The translations under genes were made by a program, and so were the position numbers. Under the pieces are notes generated by a model. That model saw only the letters and a list, made by a program, of their open reading frames with translations, made no database searches and was not told the DNA's origin. Positions 46,732 to 62,639 of a DNA stretch of 64,000 nt are shown piece by piece (the first letter of the stretch is position 1; every line of letters starts with the position of its first letter). This stretch comes from Thinopyrum elongatum (lineage: Eukaryota > Streptophyta > Magnoliopsida > Poales > Poaceae), in NCBI GenBank assembly GCA_011799875.1, contig CM022298.1, positions 290,226,366-290,290,365 on the forward strand, written 5' to 3'.

Positions 46732-47199
46732 TTATGATATGACTAAAGTCTTTACTTCTTGCACTAACTTTTTAACTTCAAGTATATCGCGTCTTATTTT
46801 AGCACCTGATAATGAATCTTTGCTTCTATTTAGAACACCACTTAGATTCTTTCCTATGGATAAAACATCTTCTTTAATATAATCGTTATTCTTACAAACT
46901 GTAAGGTTTCTTCTTTTCGATTCTTCTAATTTCTGTAGAACTAGATCGATTTTATTATTCAAACATGCGTATTTTTCTGCTAACTTTTGATGTTCTCTTA
47001 GCAGACTTTCAAATTTTTGGTCTAAATTATCTTGCCATTTCCCCCAAGATATATAAACATTATGAATGAGGTCAACAATTAAATTTAGTTGGCTATGAGT
47101 AGTATGCCACGTATGTTCTTCAGAAGGATTTATTCTGCACCGTATGCTAATATTTTCTTTAGTAGAAATTACTTTACCTGTACTAACTTCTAGATTCAA
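46732..47199 (-). pseudogene. Small coiled-coil ORF of the pararetrovirus
   Basis: 155 open codons directly upstream of the movement-protein ORF and just after the primer site. The C-terminal half is a helical, charged segment with heptad spacing (LREHQKLAEKYACLNNKIDLVLQKL). Small coiled-coil proteins from the ORF before the polyprotein are common in Caulimoviridae, where some act in virion association. It has no stops inside, but as part of a broken genome I treat it as a remnant. Confidence 0.55.
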
Positions 47200-47230
47200 A
47201 TACTTTAGTCTTTCAATGATTAAAAAGTCT

Positions 47231-47243
47231 GGCTAAGATACCA
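47231..47243 (-). other. Degenerate tRNA-Met primer site of the pararetrovirus
   Basis: Minus strand TGGTATCTTAGCC differs from the canonical TGGTATCAGAGC by two bases. The position, 40-50 bases before the first ORF and about 730 nt after the expected transcription start, fits the family. Confidence 0.5.
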
Positions 47244-47975
47244 ACACACAAAATATAAATTAAATAAAATGTCTAACAATATGCAAAATACAAGACTATT
47301 TAGTACTTAGGTAATTTAAAATTTTTGAAATTATTTAGTATTAAAAAGTATTTAATTAACTAATTCGTAATTTACTTAATTTACTAATTATTATATTTTA
47401 CGTGCTTATGCAGGATCTTTTACAGGTTGGCGAAACCAATGAGACGACCGACGGGTATGCAGCGGTTGTGTTAATCCTACTCAGTACTCTCCGTATTTAT
47501 CACTATGTTGCTTCAGAAGCAGCTAATTTCTTTCACTTGATGTTTATATTGCAAATTTATGCGATGAATTCCTACCTTCTTCCCAGGAAGTTTCATCCGA
47601 AGGGAACACTTCTCTACGGCCACAAGGTTCTTATTCAAACGCCACATAGGCTAAAAAGAGAACTACCGGCAGAGGTTTCTCCTATAGGATCCCTAGCGTA
47701 AGAACTCATCTCATAAATTCATAATAGAAAAACCAAGTGAAACACGAAACTACTTCATTTCGACAACATAATTTACATACGGATTTCCCTTTTGGGAGAC
47801 CCCGAACGGAGTACAAAGAGAAAAGAAGACTACCTTCTGCCTACCTCCGCCACTGGATGATACAATGCCTCAAAGGCTTATTACAAACTGGAGATGGCTA
47901 CTACTACTACGACTACTGAGGAGTGTGAGGGATGTGGTGCTCTGGTGCTACGATGCTCTGGAGTCTGGTGTTGTG
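47244..47975 (-). other. Presumed pregenomic RNA leader of the pararetrovirus
   Basis: This is the sequence between the TATA-predicted start and the primer site. It contains short open frames, including one on the opposite strand at 47402-47701 that I do not consider coding. Leaders of this family are long, structured and have short uORFs. Confidence 0.45.
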
Positions 47976-48005
47976 TTTTTGTGTCACAGCGCTCAGTCCT
48001 CCTCC

Positions 48006-48013
48006 TTATATAG
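48006..48013 (-). promoter_or_regulatory. TATA box of the pararetroviral promoter
   Basis: Minus strand CTATATAAGGAGGAGG lies just downstream (in viral sense) of the 18-bp repeat array. The start site would be near 47975. Confidence 0.6.
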
Positions 48014-48169
48014 CGCGCGAGGGATGCAGGATGCTCCCTTATTTATTCATCTGCGTCATAGCTGGAGCCTGGAGTATACCGTAGCTTGACCTTGACATGC
48101 CTTATGCACCGTTGAAGTGCCTCAATGTTTGCACCATCAAGCCTTGCGTGACTCCGATGCTAGACTGAT

Positions 48170-48349
48170 ATTTTGTCCAGACTGAGAATTTTGTCCAGAC
48201 TGGAATCTTTGTCTTGATTGGAACCTTTGTCCTGACTGGAATTTTTGTCTTGACTGGAATATTTGTCCTGACTGGAATCTTTGTCTTGACAGATGGTTTT
48301 GTCCAGACTGACGCTCTTGTCTCTATTGCAACTCTTGTCATGATATATA
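48170..48349 (-). repeat. Ten-unit 18-bp tandem repeat upstream of the TATA box
   Basis: Units of exactly 18 bp with the plus-strand pattern TTTGTCNTGACTGGAAT begin at 48170, 48188, 48206, 48224, 48242, 48260, 48278, 48296, 48314 and 48332. The middle six units are closest to each other and the outer ones are more diverged. Because 18 is a multiple of three, a six-residue repeat appears in translation on both strands, but neither frame is a gene. Confidence 0.85.
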
Positions 48350-48420
48350 ATTCCAAGCTTTGCATGCACCGTGATATGAGTCATCCATGCATGGCTGAAT
48401 ATTGTCTTCATGCATGATCC

Positions 48421-48889
48421 AATATTTTAATTTGGATGAAGGGTCTTGTCTTGAATGAGGAGTTTAGCTTAACTCCTTTCTTTGACCTTTCATGATACGG
48501 ATGTTGCATGCATTCTTCTTGCATAATTATTCTTGCTGCGTCTATTTTGTTATTATAATTTATTTATTTTTATTCCTTTCGATTATATATATATACACAC
48601 ACATATAGGACAAATTTTATCTACAAGCAGTGGTAGTTACCACCATCTTCTTTGGCCTCCACGTGTCCCTCTTTCCCCTCTCTCAAACGTGGCAATGGAT
48701 ATTGTTAACGGTGCCGATGCAATTTAGTAGGCAGAAACTAATCCAGTTTTTATAATTAAATAATCCGGCAAGTCAGTGACAGGTTGTTGCAACTACCTCC
48801 TTAATCCTGGGTGCGTACAACAATATTTTCATAGGATGAGCATGTGAACGTGATGCTGATTATTTTTTATAGGCACCCGTAGATGGTAG
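48421..48889. other. AT-rich stretch without a recognised feature
   Basis: Contains a short TA/CA microsatellite near 48586-48607 and no open frame with family character. Confidence 0.5.
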
Positions 48890-49885
48890 TTTTTGTTCGA
48901 AATAGGTAGTATGGGAACGAATAACTCTTTTTGGATTCTTCTATTATAGTACAAATATATTGCCTTTTTTAGAACCGCATAGTGTGTAGTCATGTATACC
49001 TGTAGTATGGAGTATTGACAGGTAAATTGTGTAGTATGGAGTATTGACATGTAATTTTTGTAGTATGTAGTATGCACTACTAACGTAAAATTGGAGTATG
49101 AAGTATAAGCATTTGATTATTGGAGTATGGAGTATTAACACCAAACTGGAGTATAGAGTATTAGTACTCTTCTACGTGAACATACAAAATATGTGCCCCG
49201 AAAAAGTAGTATTTCGTATGTAATATATAGTAAATTTTAGAATTATGGTGCTTCCTACCGGAAATCCCTTTTGGAGCTCGGCCTCCGGTGAGGCCTTCAA
49301 ATTCAAATTTGAAATTTCATTAAAATTCAGATTTTTACATTTCAAAAAAATTTAAAAAAAATACAGATATACATGAAGGCATAACACACATGTGTGTAAA
49401 TTTTCAGTTCAAAATACAATAAAATGAGGGCTGTGCAAAAAAGACAAATTTGTGACTGTTTAACACATGATACTATTCATCCTCCCAGACCATGAATTTG
49501 TCTATTTTGTACAGGTCGCAGCTCAAGGTATTTCAACATGAAGTTTTACATACATGTGGGTTATATCCTTACATACACGCATATTTTTTCAGAATTTTTT
49601 AAACCATAAAAGTTTGAATTTGAATTTTCTAAAATAAAGGCCTCCATGGAGCTCGGACTCCAAAACGCCTCTCTGCTTACTACATACTACTATACTGCTA
49701 TAGTATGGAGTATATTTAAAAAGCAGAATGAAGTATGGAGTACGTCCAAATAAGCAGTGTATTGTCCAAAATAAGGAGTATCTTTCCACACAAAATGTAC
49801 ATATACTCCAAGATGAGAGGAGTATCTCCAGAAAAAATAAATATACTTCCCGGCAAAAAAGAAAAAAAATACTGATCAAATGTAC
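48890..49885. repeat. Degenerate AGTATGGAGTAT repeat array, split by a MITE
   Basis: Words such as GTAGTATGGAGTATTGACA recur every 25-40 bases at 48980-49180 and again at 49680-49870. The 49269-49665 hairpin element separates the two parts. No gene. Confidence 0.55.
49269..49665. mobile_element. Hairpin MITE with TTTTGGAG ends
   Basis: The ends TTTTGGAG and CTCCAAAA are followed inward by a second inverted block: GAGGCCTTCAAATTCAAATT versus the inverted TTTGAATTTGAA...AAGGCCTCC. Total 397 bp. Target duplication not clear. Confidence 0.65.
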
Positions 49886-50105
49886 AAGAGTATGGATGTG
49901 TTTGTTATATTCTTTTCTCACGTACAAATACAAGATTGCAAAATGAAAAATCCACCAAGACATGGCATCTTCAAGCCATTGCATGTGCTAGCTAGAACAT
50001 GACTGTGCTAGAAACAATGTGGGGATACAAGTTTAACACGAAGTGATGATGCATGTCCGTATACTGATCTGTAACATGAGAGCTGGATTGGAATTCACAC
50101 TAGTG

Positions 50106-50245
50106 CTGAACGGAGTTATAGTTTTGGAACGTTCCAGAATATGGGGACGATGCAGCAATGTTGAGCTCTTCAACCCTGAACGGAGTTATAGTTTTGGAAC
50201 GGTCCAGAATATGGGGACGATGCAGCAATGTTGAGCTCTTCAACC
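50106..50245 (+). repeat. 70-bp tandem duplication
   Basis: Two copies (50106-50175 and 50176-50245) that differ at one position (GTTCC versus GGTCC). It is adjacent to a long TA microsatellite. Confidence 0.9.
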
Positions 50246-50247
50246 CT

Positions 50248-50250
<3 letters not shown>

Positions 50251-50310
<60 letters not shown>
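50251..50310. repeat. (TA)30 microsatellite
   Basis: Sixty bases of pure TA. The length may be affected by assembly. Confidence 0.95.
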
Positions 50311-50312
<2 letters not shown>

Positions 50313-50313
<1 letters not shown>

Positions 50314-50316
50314 TAG
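50313..50316 (-). other. Possible additional Helitron 3' terminus
   Basis: Minus strand ...TTGCAATGCACATGCTCTTTTACTAG followed by T resembles a Helitron end, but the hairpin is imperfect and no partner 5' end was paired with it. It may be the outer element into which the 50836-51075 copy inserted. Confidence 0.35.
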
Positions 50317-50835
50317 TAAAAGAGCATGTGCATTGCAACGGGAGAAGAAAAAATACCACACGGCCCCAACCCAATAATCATGATTGAAGACCTCAATAGG
50401 CTCACGCTCTTTATTTCAACATGACATCACATCTGTGTTGCTGCTTATACTCCTTCCCACCCTCGCCGACGGTGTCTTCAGTGCTCAGACAACCATAATG
50501 CGTTTGAATGTGCTTAATTCAAAGGTGTGTCTCTCTCAGCATAATATGAGAAATTTGTTTGTTTTTTTCATGCGAGATTTTGATGAGGCGTGAATGCATT
50601 GTTATTATTGGTTTCTTTCGTCTCCAATATGATTTTGTTGGGGTGCTCATTTGCAATCCGGATCAACGTCGATACGAAAGAAAGACGGATCATGCACTAT
50701 CGATTAAGATTGCACCCTAAGTAGCATTTTAAAAACATTTAACGGTTAAAATAACAACATATTCAGATTCTACACATTTTTCTAATCAAATTTCATATAT
50801 AACATGTTAAAATTAGAGTTAGAGTTTAAAAGATA

Positions 50836-51075
50836 CTAGTCAATGTGTACGTGCAATGCACGTAAATCTGGAAGTATATTAAGTGCATGCGAATATTAAG
50901 TAGGATATTATTTGCGTGTTATTATGTGATTAGAACTATATTTGGCATGAAATTTACTGCACGCTAAATGTGTTGAGCGCTCGACATTGAAGCAATCTAG
51001 GTCATTGGATTGACATGATTTGATGGCCGAGATTAATTGGATCTGCCCCTTTGGGTCTTTTTATATTGGTATAGA
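50836..51075 (-). mobile_element. Short non-autonomous Helitron (240 bp)
   Basis: The minus strand starts TCTATACC and ends CTAG. The 3' hairpin TACGTGCATTGCACGTA (7-bp stem) lies 8 bases before CTAG. The element sits between A and T, the usual Helitron target. Confidence 0.75.
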
Positions 51076-51265
51076 TGTATATTTTTTAAAAACATTAGTT
51101 TTAGATGGGCTATGGGTTGATTTACCAAAATATCAAGGGGCTTCACTTTAATTTCCTGTCACCGTGTACTACGGATTAATTACCACTACCTGATTAATTA
51201 ACATCAAATACAGGGGCTTTTTGTAAAAGGATGACAGACGAGCAGAAGCAATAGCCCATTTATTA

Positions 51266-51500
51266 CTACCTCCGTCCTGGTTTATTGATCCCCTTTATAA
51301 TTTGTGCCAAATTTTGACCAAATATTTAACTAACAAAATATTAATATATATTAACAAAAATTATATCGTTGGATTCGCATTTGAACATAGTTTACAATGA
51401 TATAATTTTTTATGACATGCATGAATATTTTGTTAGTTAAATTTATGATTAAATTTTGGCACAAAATACAATTAGCACCAATAAACCAGGATGGAGGTAG
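51266..51500. mobile_element. Stowaway-like MITE
   Basis: Ends CTACCTCCGTCCTGG and CCAGGATGGAGGTAG are inverted, with further internal symmetry (TTTGTGCCAAATTTTG versus CAAAATTTGGCACAAA type). TA duplication is visible only at the left side. Confidence 0.7.
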
Positions 51501-51783
51501 CAGTAGGTAGGTATAGATTTATCAAAATATTAATACCGTACAAACTACAAAAACGTAAACCGAACAAACCGTATGCTTAGGAATATCTGCTCGTCCAATA
51601 CTTGCAATGGCCCACGTCTGTATACCAATGCGAATACAACTAACTTTAGCTTCTTTTTCCTCTCAGAATGTTTTCACATGAATGTTTAAAGCGCACACGT
51701 AACAGATTCAAGTTTGAGAAAAAATGACTACTTTGGCTTCTTTTTCCTCTCAGCCTGCAAGAGTTAAGAGCGTACCTTTCATA

Positions 51784-51904
51784 CTCCCTCCGTCCCAAAA
51801 TACTTGTCGGAGAGATGGATAAAATTGAATGTATCTATAACTAAAATACTAAAATACGTCTAGATACATCCATTTCTCCGACAAGTATTTTGGAATGGAG
51901 GGAG
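51784..51904. mobile_element. Stowaway MITE (121 bp)
   Basis: Inverted ends CTCCCTCCGTCCCAAAATAC, flanked by TA on both sides. Confidence 0.9.
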
Positions 51905-52328
51905 TACGTTTTAGCGAGGAAATAGATATCACAGATACACAGAACATGACAACATGTCATCGTGGTTTGATAAAAACTTGCACAACTTTGAAGAATTCAA
52001 CTAATCAGGAACCACAACATCACAAACATGAAAAAAAATAACTTTGATTATATTTTGACAATTTGACTGGAATTATGAAATGGAAATCAATCAATTCCAT
52101 TTGATTCAAGTCACAACTCAGAAATGAAAACTGAAGGCAGCACTGGATTTTGGAACACAGGAAAATATTATCATTACAAAAATCCTCGCAGGAAGAAACA
52201 CAAGTCTTTCTTTGAGACGGAGTATAATTTATTTAAGATCATTCCCTCCATCCTCATTCATGAGTTCGCAGACTTCAACTCACATTCTAAAGATGCGGAT
52301 GAAAAGGACATAAAAATGTAAGATGTCA

Positions 52329-54718
52329 TCAACCAGTCAACGCAGCATTGAGCGCACTGTGAACATCCACTCCGATCTGAGCTTCCGCCTTCTCTAGGTC
52401 AGTCGAGGCTGATCCAAGCTTGGCAGTGAATTCAGCAAGACCTTTCTGGACCAAGCTTTGGTCGATCTGATCAAGGGGGACGGCCTCAACAGCCACAACA
52501 TCAGTAATGGAGTTTGCATGGATGAATGCAAAGCCACTGCTCACAAAGTACTTTGTAACATCATTTCCCTCATGTACAGACATAACACCAGGCTTGAGCT
52601 CTGCAATTGTGGAAACATGGCCTGGCAAAATACCCATCAGGCCAGTTGTAGCCGGTACCATTACCATGTCAACCTGACAATAGCCAAATAGCCAAACAAT
52701 ATGAGATGAATAGTGACAAAAACACAAGACCATACCAATGATCAAGAGTAGCACTTTAAGTGAGCATAAGCATACAGGATATCAATGTACACGATTTGAA
52801 AATCATTCTCCGACCTTCTCCCACCAAAAATGCAGCATCACAAAATGAACTTAGCTCAAACACCAAAATTACTTATCAGACAAATAGCAACAATAAAATT
52901 GATAGCTAATAACAAAATTGGAAACCTAAAAAAAGAGTAAATTCAAAGACTCAGAAAAAGAATCAGATAACCAAAGACACTAGGTAACTTAAAGTAAATA
53001 TTATTAACTGTAGATTAAGTTTAAGAAACGCTTGGTACATCAGACCATCAATTCACCTTCTGGCCGTCTGATAATTTAATTATTCATATCATGATTTGAC
53101 ACAGATTAGAGCATGTTCTACTCCTAGTTCAAGAAACCCACTCATCGCAATAAAAGATGCTACTCCCTCTGATCCCCAAAAACAGTCGCAAGTTACACTA
53201 TGAGTAGTACCTGGCTCAGTTGTTTTCCCACAACATTTATACAAGATCGGAGGGAGTAGTATTTAACCAACTCATGACATGTCTTTGATACATTAAGAAT
53301 AATACAGAAACATTCATAGCTAAATGGAAACTGTACTGGGGCATTGATACCACAAAAGGTCAAGAAAATATATCATAGGAGAATGTTATGATTGTTCCAG
53401 ACACAAAGACTGTTTGTGCAAAACAGTGCAGTAAGTGAATGAAGGTTATCTCAATCAAGAAAATTGACAACAGGTATAATGAGTTAATGTCAGCGAGGGC
53501 AAATGTCGTTAAACATTAATATTGGCCCAACTACTGTAGCAATGGTGCACCATATCATGTGATCAGAAGTTCACAACTCATATAAATGTAGCCCTATTGT
53601 CCTAAATCCACTAATAAGGCTCCGAACTACAGCTAAAAATAAGAATAATGAACCATATCACAACAAAGGAACAAACCAGAAAGCAAACAGAGTGCTAAAT
53701 GCGATATATGAAAGAAAAACCGTTTTATCGGACTAATACTTAATCTAGGCACTGGGGTAGAAGCTTGGGAGAAGAAAAACATACAAGGATACCCATAAGG
53801 AGGCATGTCCCGATCCTCACGGTACAAATTGAAAAAGAAAATCATAGAAGTCTACTAGGATGCCACTAAGGATTTAACGGCCTGAAGATGCTAGCAGAAA
53901 TCTAAAGTGCTTACAATTAAAGCATCCACAGCCCCAAGTGAAAACTGCAGTTCCTTGTGGACGGCAATAACCATTAGGAGGACACATGTTCTACTCAGTA
54001 CAGTCAATCAACATATAAGCCATCTGGTGCATGGCACTCCAAAAAGGTCAGGTTTGGAATGATCGGGCTTACCCACAGAGACATCAGATTAACTGATATA
54101 ATCCAACAATCTCACGCAGACTACAAAACTGAAGCGCACCCATGCACAGGATCAAGCGCAACAAGCGACCCAGCACAACCAGAACAATGACATGATCTAA
54201 AGCATCCCATGACAAGACCATACAAGGAACATTCGTGTTTCCTAACCAAATCGCCCCTAGGATTCCACCCATCCCGCGGGATGAAACAGATCGCAAAGGC
54301 CCCTCTCACACGTCCCTAATCTCCGACCGAAAAAAGAAAAACGACCGCAAGATCGTGCCAACGGTCGGAACCCTAGACGCACACGCACAGATCTGAGATC
54401 GGGAGGTGGGATGGGACGACGGGGGAGGTTACGACGATATACCTCCTTATTGGTGATCTCGGACTTGTAGGGGAGGACGAAGTTGACGGTGAGCTTGGAG
54501 GGAATGGAGGCCGGCGTGGGCGGGCGGGGCTTCATGGCCGACATGGGCGTCTGGGGGGGCTCGATGATTGTGGTCACCTTCTTCCACGCCTCCAGGAAGG
54601 CGGGGTCCTCGCCCGCCTCCGCGGGCGCCTGCGCCGTCGCGAGGGCCCTGCGGCTGATGGAGCCGCTGCCGGCAGCGGCGGCGCGGGAGGCGAGGCGGTG
54701 GGCGGCGTGGCGCAGCAT
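52329..54718 (-). CDS. ATP synthase F1 delta subunit, mitochondrial (two exons, 206 aa)
   Basis: Exon 1 is 54718-54443 and exon 2 is 52673-52329. The join is in phase at GAG|GTATAT...TTGTCAG|GTTGAC. The product is the plant mitochondrial F1 delta subunit, the homologue of bacterial epsilon. It is part of the central stalk that couples proton flow to ATP synthesis. Residues 1 to about 30 form an Arg/Ala/Ser-rich presequence for mitochondrial import. The beta-sandwich follows ([40 protein letters not shown]), then two C-terminal helices ([21 protein letters not shown]). Length agrees with about 200 residues in other plants. The start is the first ATG of the frame and gives a good presequence. 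A 95-bp MITE sits in the 1769-bp intron. A TIR element with F-box pieces ends about 220 bp upstream of the ATG, so the promoter is short or lies within that element. Confidence 0.92.
53163..53257. mobile_element. Short Stowaway-type MITE in the ATP synthase intron
   Basis: Ends CTCCCTCTGATC and GATCGGAGGGAG with TA on both sides, 95 bp. Confidence 0.75.
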
Positions 54719-54935
54719 TTTTTTCTCCTCCCTCGTCGGACAGGTACGGGATGGATGCGTGCGACCTGCAGATGGGTGGGTGCTGAATGAATTGGGGTTT
54801 CGGCGATTTGGAGAAGGCGACGCTAAGAGGAGTGGCGACACTGAAGGCGTTGTTGCGTTTGGTTTGGGCTGTTTGGGCTGGACCCGGCCGGGCCGGGCGC
54901 CTGGTAATTGCGTACATATATTTTGGTGACGAAAG

Positions 54936-56255
54936 AAGTCCATTTTTCACCCTAAAATGCGTCCCAATGGACAAATACTCCCCTTAACTCGAATTTGGTA
55001 CGATTTCAGCCCTCAAATCCTTAAAACCGGATGAATCTCCCCCTTAGGTGGTTTTGCTGCTGACTCGTCAGATTTTAGGCGGTTTTAGAAGTCTATTAGG
55101 CATTTGACTCTTTTTAAAGCTAGCATTTGACTCTTTTGACGTGGCATCAGACCAGCTTTTCTTGTTTGCATCGGATCAGTTCATCCTTGCCCATTCATTT
55201 TCCTTCATTAGCAATGGATGTCGTTGTAGACCATGAAGACGAGGACGCCGCCGCATTGGTTGCTGCCGTCCAAATCCTCTACCGTGCTTTTCTCCTCGTA
55301 CATGGTTTACCTCTTCATACAAATCCTCAGTCAGAAGCGTTGAACGTGCCGCTCTGGTCCACGACGAAGATCATGTCGCCACTGTCCAGGGACGCCGCCC
55401 AGCGAGCATGCCAGGCGGCATGTCCTCACACTTTCCGGCCACGAGGTTGAACGCGGCGGCCTCCTTGGCACAGCTGCCGCGTAGGTTGACTATGCAGACC
55501 TTCCGCCCGAGCAGACGGCATCCGCGGCGTCCCGGTTGAACCACCCGTCCTGCAGTAGCGTGAGCGTCTCCCATGATGCGGACGGCGTGCCCGGGTCCCA
55601 TATCGGCTCGGAGCACGCGACAATGAGGTCGTCGCCAGCGCCCACCGCCTCTCACGACGAACAGGTGGCTGCACGCCGCGACAGCCATGCACCACCTGCG
55701 CGGGGCGAGCGGGACTCACGGGCCGACCAGCCAGCGCTGCATGGGCGCGGTGGCCGGGTCGAACACGAGTGGGCTGCAAAGCGCCGGATGGAACGGCTAA
55801 GTGAACCCCACGACAAGGACGAACCGCCCCGCTGCGGCCACGGACTAGAGCAGCAGCCGGCGGAAGAGGAACGACTGGTGGCAGAGCGCTGGGGTAGGCG
55901 ACGGCACCGGCAGCCCATCCCACCGTGTGGCGATCGGGTGGTAGGCCGCGAAGGAGGTGCCGCCATCGCCGGCGCGCGTAGAGCGAGAGGAAAGGCGGGA
56001 ACGACGACATGTACAAGAGGCGGCGCCACAGGCGGCAGACGGCGTGCATGAGGAGCAGGCGAGCTTTACTTGTCTACGCATCCAAATACCATGTCACGTC
56101 GACGAACTTGTTCCAAAACCGCCTAAAATCAAAGGAAAACCACTTAAGGGGGAGATTTACCTGGTTTTAAGGATTTGGGGGTTAAAATCATACCAAATTT
56201 GAGTTCGGGGGATATTTGTCCCTTGGGCTGCATTTGAGGGTGAAAAATGGACTTT
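54936..56255. mobile_element. Pack-type element with about 150-bp TIRs and captured gene sequence
   Basis: The 54936-55090 block reappears inverted at 56111-56255. Both start AAGTCCATTTTTCACCCT, share CAAATCCTTAAAACC and CTCCCCCTTAGGTGG-type parts, and end with TTTTAGGCGGTTTT. Between them lies about 1 kb of GC-rich sequence with pieces of an F-box/kelch gene. There is no transposase. Long TIRs with gene content suggest a Pack-MULE, though a clear 9-bp duplication was not found. It lies between the ATP synthase promoter and the 3' end of the CK2 gene. Confidence 0.7.
55337..56050 (-). pseudogene. Captured F-box/kelch-type gene fragment
   Basis: On the minus strand recognisable stretches occur in changing frames: VCRLWRRLLYMSSFPPFLSLY (end of an F-box region), FAAYHPIATRWDGLPVPSP, RRWCMAVAACSHLFVV, KVCIVNLRGSCAKEAAAFN and GDMIFVVDQSGTFNAS before a stop near 55337. 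The order is that of grass F-box proteins with kelch-like repeats. Those act as substrate receptors of SCF ubiquitin ligases. The F-box start is missing and at least three frameshifts are present, so no protein is made. The block lies wholly between the TIRs, which indicates transposon capture. Confidence 0.65.
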
Positions 56256-56986
56256 CTGTTTCACGCCAATCTCAATGACTGTCACCCCTAAAAAAAACGC
56301 AAATCCAATCTTTCCAAAGTCCTCAACATCCTTTTTTCCAGATCGCATCATGCTTCTTCCTCTTCATCCGCCATGGTTCGAGACCCCGGGCCACCCACGA
56401 GAAGCAAAGGAGGGAGACACATGATGGGTGGAGGAAGATCACAGGAGAAAATCAGCCAGCGGGACTCTCGGCGGGTAACAACTGCCGGAGGAGATAGATA
56501 AAAAACCCTAGGTTTTCCGGCAGGGGAATTGACATAAGCAGCTCTACGCTTATATTTGAAGGGGCTTCTAGAGGGTTCCACAATTCATATGACATCAAAT
56601 TTTGACGAGTCATAAAATGAATAGTTTTTTAATTAAATAAGCAAAGAGTTGCCTAGCTGATTTAATTTTCTAATCCATTTCTTCCAAGTTGGCGTATCAT
56701 AGCAATCAGATTTGCCGAAGAAATACCTAAACGATAACTGGCATATGATATTGTCGACCATAACTTTGATTTCTCGATAGCTGCTGGTTTTGGAAACAGA
56801 GGTCCAGATTTACTAGCCAGTAGAGCTGGAATTAGGTTACAACATCGTCTCATGTCTTCTTTTATACCAACATTTCAATGTTGAATAGACCAGACAGGGC
56901 ATACAATATGGGTGAGCAGCATGATCTGGCGATTGCACTCTTACAGTAGTCTTCCGGGGCGGGGCCTCTTTTCCTTCATCTCCGCA
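56256..56986. other. 3' flank of the CK2 gene, otherwise unassigned
   Basis: 56900-56986 is probably the 3' UTR of the CK2 beta gene. The GC-richer stretch at 56350-56580 has short open frames on both strands without recognised motifs. Confidence 0.45.
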
Positions 56987-62097
<5,111 letters not shown>

Positions 62098-62639
62098 CTG
62101 TCGCGCTGACGACGACGAAGCCCCCCTCAACGCTGCTGCCGCGGCAGCGCCCTCTCACGCGGGAAGCGCCATCTAAGGTTAGGGTTCGGGCAGGGATGGG
62201 TCAAGAGCCCAGGCGAGGGGAGGAGCACGGGAGGGAGGTGGCGCCAATTTCGAGGGCATGGAGGGGTGGGGGTGCAAAAGTAAAGTGGAGGATGCAACGA
62301 GGACGAGCAACGACACAATCAAACAGCCTACGCGGCTAGGAGCCTCCCTATCGGAGTGTCGTACAGATCTTTTGGGCTGGCCGTTGTCCAAACGTTCACA
62401 CATATTCTCGCATTTTTTTATCCTAATTATTTATTAGTGCGCGCGCCAGTTTGCGGCCGGCTACGGACCGGCGGGACCGCGCGATCAGACTCCATCGTGC
62501 GGCTGCTATACCACTTGTCCCCTGGTCGGATTTTGTCTTCGCGCAGCGACCGCGCACCTGGTCCGGTTGCATCGCTCGGCACAGCGACCCACTTTTTGTG
62601 GCGTGCCCCCGTTGTCATTGACGCTGTAGGGTGAAATCG
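62098..62639. promoter_or_regulatory. 5' UTR/promoter region of the CK2 beta gene
   Basis: Upstream of the ATG at 62097. A telobox-like AACCCTAACC (minus strand, 62177-62186) lies 80 bases upstream of the start codon, followed upstream by a CT-rich leader. Teloboxes are common near start sites of housekeeping genes in plants. No clear TATA box. A divergent transcript may begin at the right end of this stretch. Confidence 0.45.

Larger units (their letters stand above)
44589..48420 (-). other. Endogenous pararetrovirus (Caulimoviridae) remnant, 5' part
   Basis: Read on the minus strand, the layout is that of a plant pararetrovirus genome. A tandem-repeat promoter region and TATA box at about 48010 come first, then a leader of about 730 nt, a degenerate tRNA-Met primer site at 47243, and a small coiled-coil ORF. 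A second ORF follows five bases later with the movement-protein domain, and then a Lys/Glu-rich region that leads into a coat-protein-like sequence. Protease and reverse transcriptase are absent, because the Athila LTR cuts the sequence at 44588. Stops, frameshifts and a MITE show that it is an inactive fossil. Genus not assigned; a florendovirus- or RTBV-like relative is possible. Confidence 0.75.

Noticed and set aside
47402..47701. 99-codon plus-strand frame
   Set aside because: Lies antisense in the presumed viral leader, with no family resemblance.
48160..48411. Repetitive protein of SQDK or GIFVLT units
   Set aside because: It results from an 18-bp tandem repeat (a multiple of three) in a promoter region.
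50170..50361. Open frame with YIYIYI repeats
   Set aside because: Translation of the TA microsatellite.
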